Source: Pseudomonas fluorescens
GTDB taxonomy: Bacteria; Pseudomonadota; Gammaproteobacteria; Pseudomonadales; Pseudomonadaceae
NCBI RefSeq assembly: GCF_902497995.1
Contig: NZ_CABVII010000017.1
Location: forward strand, 1-64,000
DNA: 64,000 nucleotides
Direction of reading: 5' to 3'
This document shows, piece by piece, positions 57,501-64,000 of this stretch; positions within the stretch are counted from its first letter, which is position 1, and every line of letters starts with the position of its first letter. The position numbers were made by a program, and so were the translations under genes. The notes under the pieces are model-generated. The model was not told the origin of the DNA, ran no database searches, and worked only from the letters and a program-made list of their open reading frames with translations.

Positions 57501-60288
57501 GTGCGGGAATGACAAGTGGATCGACTATCTGGCTGGCAGAACCTTGCAAGGTAATGTCAGGGCGCATGTCAGTCGTATCAATCAGGCCGTGGAAAAAAAT
57601 TTCGATGGCATGATTGAGGTCGGGGTGCGCTGGCCGACGACCACCTCGCTGGCTGCCCACCTGCTCGACGCTCATATGGGTCGCCTGGTCGAAGCCCATC
57701 GCGGCACCTCGCGCTCCAACGACGACCTGTTCTTCGAGCGACACGCACTCAAAGGCCCGCGCGCCTTCAATTACATGAAGATGGCAATAGGGATGGTGCC
57801 CTTCGTCGGCACTGCCCTGTCCCTCTACGATGCCTGGACCGCCGCCAATCAGGCGGCGGCGGCGTTCTTACGCGGAGATGTGGCTGATGGTCTGGCGGAA
57901 ATCGGGTCAATGCTACTGTCGTTGATCGACGCGTTCATGGATCTGCTCCCGGGTGAAGCTGTAGCCTCGGGCCTTTCCCGGACAACCCGCGCGCTGACAC
58001 GTACTCGCCAGCTTCATCAGCTGGTCGGCAACGTGGCAGCGATGCAAGGAAAAACCCGGCGTCAGGCCAGACATGTATTGAAACGCTTCGTCGATTACGA
58101 ATATGAAAAACCGATTTCCCTGTCCGGGGTACAGCCGGCCACTCACGGCCTCTACCGAGGTATTTACCGGCATGCCGACGGAGACTTCATCGAACGCCAG
58201 GGACGTCTCTTCCAGGTGGAACTCAGCAAGGATTCACGCCACTGGCGTTTGTTCGGAAATTCGCGAAAAACTTATAAACAGCCCATTGCCCTGGATGAAA
58301 CAGGGCGTTGGGATACCTGGTACGGCGTCTACGGCACCACATTCGAGGGTGGCGGGCTCGGCGGCGGACAAGTGCTCGGGCATCTGGCCGATGCACTCGA
58401 TCCCGTCTGGCCGCTGGCCATTCGCGAACGATTGCCGCGCTGGTGGGCCAGTCGGATCGTACGCCGCATAGATCAGTTGGAAGACACAGTTGATGATCTT
58501 GCCCGTCAATATACGATCCATACTCGGCAAACAAATGCGGCATTAGACCAATTTAACGCTACCCAAAAAGCTTACGACCTTGCCCGCCAACCAAACGTTG
58601 ATTCCGATGCTGCGCTCAAGCCACTCAGCGAAGCTCAGCGAACAGATCTTTCCAGACTTGCACAGGTTGCCGATACAGAGTGCGTGCGCGATATCGAACT
58701 GGGCATCCAGCGATACGAGGCACTGGATGAGTTGCAGGGCCTGATCAGTGGTAATACGAGAACCAAAACGATCCGCGAACAGAGCACTTGCGCCTGGGTG
58801 TTGGCTGACCGGTTCAACCTGCGCATATTCTTTGCCAGTAAACGAATCAATTTATTGGTGGCTGAGTCTGATGACCTGCTGGAGAAACTGGACAAATTGC
58901 CCAAAGGGCTTGATCAGTATTTGAGCGTTCTGGAGGATTTACGCAAAATACGTATAAAAATTGTGAGCGAAGTGGACCAGATCGAGGAATTGGTAAACCG
59001 GGCGGACCGATGGCTTCAAAAAGCTACTCCTCCAAAAAAACACAAAGCAAATCCGACGCCTGAAGAAGAAAGTTTCGCAATGCTGCGAAAGGAAATTGAT
59101 TTATCCAAGAAAGTCAGCGGTGTTAAAGCGGAGGCTGTGAAAGTCGGCCATCTATTAGAAATAATCAAGCGTGTTGGCACTACCGGCGACAGGTCCTGGC
59201 TCGACCTGCAACAGCAGACGAAGCGCTTGCGCACAAAGATGGAAGAAGCTCTGTTTACTCATCATGACCTGCCTGACGTCAGCGCCACCCGAGAGCAGCG
59301 CAATCAGATACTCCAGGATTGCCACAACGTTTACATGCAATTCAGTCGCGAACTGCAAGCCTGGTCCACCAGTTATCCTCAACATTTCCATCAGGAAGCC
59401 ATCGACCCGCTGCTGAGCAATATCAACAAGTTGGCCGAGCGAGCCCGCAAAGGCATCGGCAGGGCCGCGGCCGAAAAACCGACCGGGCAGATCACAAAAA
59501 AAATCTTCACCACCGAAGACGATCGACTACTCATCGGGACCGAGCAATGGGAAACAACGACCCAGAAGCGACAATACGTCATGACTGGAGCGGATGGAGC
59601 CGAGCTGGTCATGGAGCAAGGCAGCAACGGCAAGTTCCGCCTGTTAAACCCGCCCACCGAGGTCCCGACGCCGGCGCCGACCCACACGGATCTTGCAACC
59701 TTGGTGAGCGATGCCAAGAAACGCATGGATGAGCTGCCGACACATCAGGCCAGGGTTCAGGGCCGTGCCAGACCGAACAGCCCCCCCGTCGAACTGGAAG
59801 AAATGATGACATTCGAAGCGAACGAGCTGACCCGCAGCGCCCTGCGCATCGAAACGCTGGATGCTCGAAACCCGGTCATTCAAACACTGCGCAACAAGGC
59901 TGCCGAGCACCAAAGGCTGGGCCGGCAAATGCGTACCTCGCATTCCCTGGTCAGTAAAAAACCTACCGACGGCATGCTGGATGACCTTATCGGTCAAAAC
60001 GCGGTGGAGCTGCGTAGATCCGCGCCGATCAAAAACCTGAGCAAACCGAAACAACGAGCCGACTACATGCAGGAATACGAAGTCTGGGACCTGACGCAGA
60101 ACCCACCAACACTGCTATGGTACGCCCACTTCCATTATTCCAAGGCCGCACCGGCGTTCGGCGACTTCGAGAAAGCCCACTTGAAGTTGCGGGAACACCA
60201 GTTTCTGACCCATGCTGACGACGCCGACCTGCCTTACTCGGACATTGGCAAACAATCAGTCGTGCTGCGGCATTTTGAAGAGCTCTGA
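54571..60288 (+). CDS. Giant toxin-like protein (dermonecrotic-toxin-like, DUF6543-type)
   Basis: 1905 residues if read from 54571; an ATG at 54613 (MPDRLLFDLPLP) is possible, and neither has a good ribosome site. No signal peptide. A similar module occurs three times, marked by LLYLPG at 263, LLYWLG at 554 and LLYLPD at 949, each followed by a FxxLxxxE-like helix. Residues 1071-1130 hold two hydrophobic helices (MAIGMVPFVGTALSLYDAW and MLLSLIDAFMDLL) that could insert in a membrane. About 1300-1600 is polar and coiled-coil-like. The end (EYEVWDLTQNPPTLLWYAHF) matches my memory of large Pseudomonas proteins labelled 'dermonecrotic toxin domain'. No secretion or immunity gene is near. Toxicity is inference. 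Confidence 0.7.
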   Translation: MERNRRSATASHIAMPDRLLFDLPLPAPAVMPPFSPVPPLHDESLFLNASARWRESSQGLRELVAASPGMRDTLDQLLKQTLDLDGQQAGLLFAGTDEQPECFVSFTHACAFVLQHPTLETTLDQRCRVTGLRQAHPLTSLTPVQMLERFKTLDPEQFHGDRWRTFWAQRAPGTAVSRQARVIQLYRQHFEAAAQLAFARKALTEEQLKPLQLLIDPPVGALRLNEQPIHTEQVALVLSNHIRVKLTGAWVITTGDAASGRQLLYLPGKPVAIQVFNQRSDMENWLSGQGLVPTGLPTDNMRFEYTANTTPLIVGASDLFAAHLQAQVTALRHGTRGKPGLATHGAQSLVQADQVDRQRSNITFFASPPRLETADDHTETDETSLFGNLYADIPLSLRQVALNKQRDALETLVKAVGESDGLQPFKHSLEALETAEQAADKAASGLLNQSRALNLVTFQQEFTALHSAHKAALHAEATLQQALKQLDDDEYSLLKALLDTPDDPGPDPVAASLTLSMTEQAGDTSTVTTEELKGAFIVTRADALSDADSPQSVLLYWLGTGGGLQRFANLRELERQVFKIHDRNNGLTVQPKKITGDALLYGLNQLTSDFEEQADALSQLHAGPAAAEQLAEQLDILRQSARATLQVPVHAARNLAFAHLLEQDRSGTLAANLPDWLINLKGPERTRLKKIIEAYISAMHKSHELMTIALEPRDDFTRKHLHARLSKDFSAKGHFAVQVELPDSTKTETVPESGVGGTRKTTVIVPGSTHSKMSLEDLAQLNVDNVHSVLQDSLSQRLVFMRLKVTATLKQDRIRLLNGINLTYLRKVLPELDLPKAYEKLIFDAFKGTATEPVFVKEHRRESLIEPWRLMLKIQGECARLQKHINNNELEVLNIAIDASTPEAWLANGKRVALLPASLKVGGKDTPREGPVTLSGVTFIEEQVSGVTLLYLPDSHDGQFLRRYDSLEAARKGLYTLCGNDKWIDYLAGRTLQGNVRAHVSRINQAVEKNFDGMIEVGVRWPTTTSLAAHLLDAHMGRLVEAHRGTSRSNDDLFFERHALKGPRAFNYMKMAIGMVPFVGTALSLYDAWTAANQAAAAFLRGDVADGLAEIGSMLLSLIDAFMDLLPGEAVASGLSRTTRALTRTRQLHQLVGNVAAMQGKTRRQARHVLKRFVDYEYEKPISLSGVQPATHGLYRGIYRHADGDFIERQGRLFQVELSKDSRHWRLFGNSRKTYKQPIALDETGRWDTWYGVYGTTFEGGGLGGGQVLGHLADALDPVWPLAIRERLPRWWASRIVRRIDQLEDTVDDLARQYTIHTRQTNAALDQFNATQKAYDLARQPNVDSDAALKPLSEAQRTDLSRLAQVADTECVRDIELGIQRYEALDELQGLISGNTRTKTIREQSTCAWVLADRFNLRIFFASKRINLLVAESDDLLEKLDKLPKGLDQYLSVLEDLRKIRIKIVSEVDQIEELVNRADRWLQKATPPKKHKANPTPEEESFAMLRKEIDLSKKVSGVKAEAVKVGHLLEIIKRVGTTGDRSWLDLQQQTKRLRTKMEEALFTHHDLPDVSATREQRNQILQDCHNVYMQFSRELQAWSTSYPQHFHQEAIDPLLSNINKLAERARKGIGRAAAEKPTGQITKKIFTTEDDRLLIGTEQWETTTQKRQYVMTGADGAELVMEQGSNGKFRLLNPPTEVPTPAPTHTDLATLVSDAKKRMDELPTHQARVQGRARPNSPPVELEEMMTFEANELTRSALRIETLDARNPVIQTLRNKAAEHQRLGRQMRTSHSLVSKKPTDGMLDDLIGQNAVELRRSAPIKNLSKPKQRADYMQEYEVWDLTQNPPTLLWYAHFHYSKAAPAFGDFEKAHLKLREHQFLTHADDADLPYSDIGKQSVVLRHFEEL

Positions 60289-60334
60289 TACCCGACAGGA
60301 GCGAGTTTGCATAACGCATTGAGGTATGCACAGT

Positions 60335-60360
60335 GCCTGTGGGAGTTCGCCCTCACAGGC
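60335..60360. terminator. Hairpin between the toxin-like gene and metE
   Basis: GCCTGTGGGAG and CCTCACAGGC pair imperfectly around TTCGC. The T-run after it is poor. It may end either convergent gene, or be a decayed REP arm. Confidence 0.4.
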
Positions 60361-60410
60361 TTTGCACTTCAACCGCCCCGCTTCGACTCTACCCGCTCCT
60401 TCCTGGTGCT

Positions 60411-62735
60411 TTACGCCAACCGGCTACGCAACTGCCGCGCCGCCGCCACCATGTTCACCAGCGCCGCCTCAGTCTCCGGCCACGCCCGGGTCTTCAACCC
60501 GCAATCGGGGTTGACCCACAACCGCTCGGCGGGAATGCGCGTCGCGGCTTTGCTCATCAACTTGACCATCTCGGCCGTGTCCGGCACCCGTGGCGAGTGG
60601 ATGTCGTAGATGCCCGGGCCGATGTCGTTCGGGTAGTCGAAGGCTTCGAAGGCTTCGAGCAATTCCATGTCCGAGCGCGAGGTTTCGATGGTGATCACGT
60701 CGGCGTCCATGGCCGCGATGGACTGGATCACGTCGTTGAATTCGCTGTAGCACATATGGGTGTGGATCTGGGTTTCGTCACGCACACCCGAAGCGCTCAA
60801 GCGGAACGCTTCCACTGCCCAGTCGAGATATTCCTGCCATTGCGCCCGGCGCAGCGGCAGGCCTTCGCGGAACGCGGCTTCGTCGATCTGCACGATCTTG
60901 ATGCCGGCGGCTTCCAGGTCCACTACCTCGTCACGCAATGCCAAGGCCAATTGCTGCGCCTGGACTTTGCGCGAGACGTCTTCGCGGGGGAACGACCACA
61001 TCAGCATGGTCACCGGTCCGGTCAGCATGCCTTTCATGACCTTGTCGGTCAGGCTTTGCGCATAGGTGATCCAGTCGACGGTCATGGCGGTCGGACGGCT
61101 CAGGTCGCCATAGATGATTGCCGGTTTCACACAACGCGAACCATAGCTCTGGACCCAGCCGAAACGGGTGAAGGCATAACCATCGATCTGCTCGGCAAAG
61201 TACTCGACCATGTCGTTTCGCTCGGCTTCACCGTGCACCAATACGTCCAGCCCCAAGCGCTCCTGGACTAGCACCGCGTGGCGGATTTCGCTGTGCATCG
61301 CGTCGGTGTAATCATTGGCCGACAGCTTGCCCTGCTTGAAGGCCTGGCGTGCCAGGCGGATCGAAGCGGTTTGCGGGAACGAGCCAATGGTCGTGGTCGG
61401 GAACGCCGGCAGTTTCAGCCGGGCGCGCTGCTGCTCAATGCGCTTGGCGAACGGCGAATGGCGTTGGCTGTCTGCGGTGCCAATGGCATTGATGCGTGCT
61501 TGTACCTCGGCTTTATGGATACGCGGCGACTCGGCACGACTCGCCTGAACGGCGCGACTTTCAGCCAGCGCGGCTTGCACCTTGGGCGATTGCGGATCGT
61601 TGAGGGCATCACGCAGAACGGCGATTTCACCGCACTTCTGCACGGCAAACGCCAGCCAGCTTTTCAGTTCCGGGTCGAGTTTATCTTCGCGCTCCAGATC
61701 CACCGGACTGTGCAACAGCGAGCAGGAACTGCTGACCCACAGGTTGTCGCCAAAGCGTTCCTGGGCACATTGCAGTTGCGCCAGCACGGGCTCCAGCTCA
61801 CAACGCCAGACGTTGCGCCCATTGACCAGGCCCACCGAGAGAATCTTGTAGGTCGGCAGGCGATCGAGCACGTGCAGCAGTTGGTCGGGCGCGCGCACCG
61901 CGTCGATGTGCAGGCCTTGCACCGGCAGGCCTACCGCCAGCCCGAGGTTGTCTTGCAGGCCGCTGAAGTAGGTCGCCACGAGCTTTTTCAGGGGCGAGTA
62001 CTGCAGGATGTGATAAGCGCGTTCGAACGCGTTTTTCCAGGCTTGCGGCAGGTCGAGGGTCAGGATCGGTTCGTCGATCTGCACCCACTCCACGCCTTGC
62101 CCGGCGAGGCGCCCGAGGATTTCGTTGTAGACCGGCAGCAGACGCTCCAGCAGGTCGAGTTTGTCGAAGTCGTCGCCATCGCCCTTGGATTTGCCTTTGC
62201 CCAGCCACAGGTAAGTCAAAGGGCCAATGATCACCGGCTTGACGTTGTGACCGAGGGCCTTGGCCTCGTCGACTTCATCGAACAGCTGTTCCCAGCTCAG
62301 TGTGAACTGCTGGTCCGCGCTGAATTCCGGGACCAGGTAGTGGTAGTTGGTGTCGAACCACTTGGTCAGCTCCTGGGCGTATTGCGCTGTGCCATGTTCG
62401 CCGCCGCAGCAGCTCGCGGTAGCGCCACGGGCCATGGTGAACAGGGTGTCGAGGGTCGGCAGGCCGCGTTCATTCTTGGTGTTGTCGAAACGCTCGGGGA
62501 TCACACCGAACGTCAGGGAATGGGTCAGCACCTGGTCGTACCAGGCAAAGTCGCCCACCGGCAGCAGGTCGATGCCAGCGTCTTTCTGCACTTGCCAGTG
62601 GCTGGCGCGCAACTGGCGGCCGACGCTGTTCAACGCGTCCTGGTCGAGATCGCCCTTCCAGTAGGCTTCAAGGGCTTTTTTCAGTTCGCGGTCAGCGCCG
62701 ATGCGCGGGAAACCCAGTGTGTGTGCCAAGGCCAT
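60411..62735 (-). CDS. metE: Cobalamin-independent methionine synthase
   Basis: 774 residues, two (beta/alpha)8 barrels. The zinc ligands of the C-terminal barrel are seen in HTHMCYSEFND (His, Cys) and in WVNPDCGLKTR (Cys). Substrate-loop FPTTTIGSFPQT starts the C-terminal half. It methylates homocysteine with methyltetrahydrofolate polyglutamate without B12. It is divergent from metR, with a MetR-like site between. Confidence 0.96.
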   Translation of the reverse strand: MALAHTLGFPRIGADRELKKALEAYWKGDLDQDALNSVGRQLRASHWQVQKDAGIDLLPVGDFAWYDQVLTHSLTFGVIPERFDNTKNERGLPTLDTLFTMARGATASCCGGEHGTAQYAQELTKWFDTNYHYLVPEFSADQQFTLSWEQLFDEVDEAKALGHNVKPVIIGPLTYLWLGKGKSKGDGDDFDKLDLLERLLPVYNEILGRLAGQGVEWVQIDEPILTLDLPQAWKNAFERAYHILQYSPLKKLVATYFSGLQDNLGLAVGLPVQGLHIDAVRAPDQLLHVLDRLPTYKILSVGLVNGRNVWRCELEPVLAQLQCAQERFGDNLWVSSSCSLLHSPVDLEREDKLDPELKSWLAFAVQKCGEIAVLRDALNDPQSPKVQAALAESRAVQASRAESPRIHKAEVQARINAIGTADSQRHSPFAKRIEQQRARLKLPAFPTTTIGSFPQTASIRLARQAFKQGKLSANDYTDAMHSEIRHAVLVQERLGLDVLVHGEAERNDMVEYFAEQIDGYAFTRFGWVQSYGSRCVKPAIIYGDLSRPTAMTVDWITYAQSLTDKVMKGMLTGPVTMLMWSFPREDVSRKVQAQQLALALRDEVVDLEAAGIKIVQIDEAAFREGLPLRRAQWQEYLDWAVEAFRLSASGVRDETQIHTHMCYSEFNDVIQSIAAMDADVITIETSRSDMELLEAFEAFDYPNDIGPGIYDIHSPRVPDTAEMVKLMSKAATRIPAERLWVNPDCGLKTRAWPETEAALVNMVAAARQLRSRLA

Positions 62736-62800
62736 GTTGAAATTTCTCTCTATAAAAGATGCTGTAAAACATGGCGCTATTGTCGACAGTCAACCCAACA

Positions 62801-62813
62801 TGAGACAAACTCA
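62801..62813. promoter_or_regulatory. Candidate MetR operator between metE and metR
   Basis: TGAGACAAACTCA is a 13-base inverted repeat of form TGAG-N5-CTCA. The E. coli MetR consensus is TGAA-N5-TTCA, so each half differs by one base. It lies 66 bases before metE and 43 before metR. Confidence 0.45.
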
Positions 62814-62855
62814 ACCTTTTCGTGTTGATCACAAGTTTTCCTCATGGAGCCCCCG

Positions 62856-63773
62856 GTGCTTGAAATCCGTCACCTGAAGACCCTGCATGCCTTGCGCGAA
62901 GCCGATAGCCTGGTGGATGCGGCCGACCGCCTGCACCTGACCCAGTCGGCTCTGTCCCATCAGTTCAAGGAGCTGGAGGAGCGCATGGGCATGCCGCTGT
63001 TCGTGCGCAAGACCAAACCGGTGCGCTTCACCAGCGCCGGGTTGCGCCTGCTGCAACTGGCAGACGCCACCCTGCCGTTATTGCGCGGCGCCGAGCGCGA
63101 CATCGCGCGGCTGGCCGGTGGCACTGCAGGGCGTTTGCACATGGCGATCGAGTGCCACAGTTGCTTCCAGTGGCTGATGCCTACCATCGATCAGTTCCGC
63201 GATGCCTGGCCGGAGGTCGAACTGGACCTGGCCTCGGGCTTCTCCTTCGCCCCGCTGCCGGCCCTGGCCCGGGGCGACCTGGACCTGGTGGTGACCTCCG
63301 ATCCGCTGGAACTGGCCGGGATTACCTATGTGCCGCTGTTCACTTATGAAGCGATGCTCGCGGTGGCCAACCAGCACCCGTTGGCCGGCAAGGCTTATAT
63401 CGTCCCGGAAGACTTGCTGACGGAAACGCTGATCACTTACCCGGTAGAGCGTGATCGGCTGGACATCTTCACCCGCTTCCTGGAACCGGCCGACATCGAA
63501 CCGGCCCAGGTCCGCACCTCGGAACTGACGGTAATGATGATGCAACTGGTGGCCAGTGGACGCGGCGTGTGCGGCATGCCGCATTGGGCGCTGCATGAAT
63601 ACAGCTCACGGGGTTATGTGAAGGCCAAGCGCCTCGGTGAGAAGGGTTTGTTCGCGACCTTGTACGCGGGGATTCGTGCCGACATGCTGGATGCGCCGTA
63701 TATGCGCGATTTCCTGCTGACGGCCAAGGACACGTCGTTCTCGACCCTCGATGGCGTCAGCCCCGTCCGTTAG
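62856..63773 (+). CDS. metR: LysR-type regulator MetR
   Basis: 305 residues from a GTG at 62856, which follows GGAG at six bases and starts exactly like E. coli MetR (LEIRHLKTL against IEVKHLKTL); the ATG at 62844 has no ribosome site. The helix-turn-helix is DAADRLHLTQSALSHQFKELEER. The ligand domain keeps IECHSCFQWL and LDLVVTSD. It activates metE with homocysteine as co-effector. Divergent layout with metE is the classic one. Confidence 0.93.
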   Translation: MLEIRHLKTLHALREADSLVDAADRLHLTQSALSHQFKELEERMGMPLFVRKTKPVRFTSAGLRLLQLADATLPLLRGAERDIARLAGGTAGRLHMAIECHSCFQWLMPTIDQFRDAWPEVELDLASGFSFAPLPALARGDLDLVVTSDPLELAGITYVPLFTYEAMLAVANQHPLAGKAYIVPEDLLTETLITYPVERDRLDIFTRFLEPADIEPAQVRTSELTVMMMQLVASGRGVCGMPHWALHEYSSRGYVKAKRLGEKGLFATLYAGIRADMLDAPYMRDFLLTAKDTSFSTLDGVSPVR

Positions 63774-63786
63774 CACACCACGAACC

Positions 63787-63893
63787 TTGTAGGAGCGAGG
63801 CTTGCCCGCGAAGAACGATAACGCGGTCAGTCTGAATGACGGCATCGACCCTTTCGCGGGCAAGTCGGATCGCCGCACCGCTCGCTCCTACAG
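63787..63893. repeat. REP-type inverted pair with an expanded right arm
   Basis: GTAGGAGCGAGGCTTGCCCG at left; the right arm is split by an insert reading GTCGGATCGCCGCACCGC, the near-complement of the insert at 17903-18007. Confidence 0.85.
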
Positions 63894-63940
63894 GCAGTGC
63901 CCCTGGGCATGACTGGCATCCAGCCGCTCGATCCAGATGT

Positions 63941-64000
63941 TCAAGCCGTACGGCGTTGTTCAAGCATCAGCCGCACTGCCAGCGCCGACAGCACGCACCC
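63941..64000 (-). CDS. Possible C-terminal end of a minus-strand gene (partial)
   Basis: Reading in from the window edge, the minus strand gives GCVLSALAVRLMLEQRRTA and a stop at 63941-63943. The hydrophobic start and basic end look like the last helix and tail of a membrane protein. Only 19 residues are available, so identity is unknown and the call is uncertain. Confidence 0.3.
   Translation of the reverse strand, partial: GCVLSALAVRLMLEQRRTA

Noticed and set aside
61278..62828. A 516-residue frame antisense to metE
   Set aside because: metE is certain; the frame is a codon shadow.
1..64000. CRISPR arrays, tRNA or rRNA genes, insertion sequences
   Set aside because: I looked for regular spaced repeats, cloverleaf-like sequences and transposase motifs in the gaps and found only REP-type repeats.

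Overview
The window is a piece of a Pseudomonas chromosome, most likely from the P. fluorescens group. Many neighbour pairs follow the P. aeruginosa gene order as I remember it (the PA4370-PA4389 block, nth-PA3496, the PA3525-PA3538 block, PA1342-PA1335). Intergenic gaps carry many REP-type inverted pairs of the kind seen in fluorescent pseudomonads. I see no tRNA, rRNA, CRISPR array, insertion sequence or prophage.

Layout. 1-3984: the 3' end of an imelysin gene, then a di-haem cytochrome lipoprotein, a second imelysin-like lipoprotein and a DUF1513 protein (iron/haem-type operon). 4190-8390: the RND efflux pair mexV-mexW. 8571-13260: an envelope locus with a small exported protein, an InaA/WapQ LPS kinase and a methyltransferase, the ColS/ColR two-component system, and a PAP2 phosphatase. 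13454-19121: groESL, fxsA, a HugZ-like haem/FMN protein, an SDR and the Fe-S carrier ATPase apbC. 19438-26329: metG, a reduced Rnf/Rsx operon (A, B, D, G, E; no C), nth and a 59-residue PA3496-type gene. 26417-28239: a NarL-type regulator and an AT-rich segment with an unrecognised two-helix membrane protein. 28388-34908: argG, motY, pyrC, rnt, a 2-Cys peroxiredoxin, bfd, bfr and grxD. 35005-40680: an orphan molybdopterin oxidoreductase, a small conserved protein, argF, an ABC ATPase and ybaK. 41049-46190: glpFK, glpR and glpD for glycerol use. 46631-53187: the acidic amino acid uptake operon aatJQMP and its two-component system aauSR. 53376-60288: a secreted alpha/beta hydrolase and a 1905-residue toxin-like protein. 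60411-63773: divergent metE and metR. The last 60 bases look like the 3' end of another minus-strand gene.

How the parts work together. Several control circuits can be read in the DNA. A sigma-54 promoter preceded by two TTCGG-N4-CCGAA sites three helical turns apart fits AauR activation of aatJQMP. ArgR-like direct repeats with a 21-bp period precede both argF and argG. A TTTTTCAC core resembling the ColR box precedes both the LPS-modification operon and the PAP2 gene. A Fur-like box precedes bfd, and a TGAG-N5-CTCA site lies between metE and metR.

The most unusual items are the Rnf-like operon, which lacks RsxC, has an unanchored and C-terminally extended RsxB, and has lost most membrane cysteines in RsxA and RsxE; the giant protein at 54571-60288, with a three-fold repeated module, a hydrophobic hairpin and an AT-richer internal patch; and the unrecognised membrane protein at 27541-28239. 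Family assignments come from motifs and memory of relatives, not from database searches. Hand-counted positions of short sites may be off by one base.
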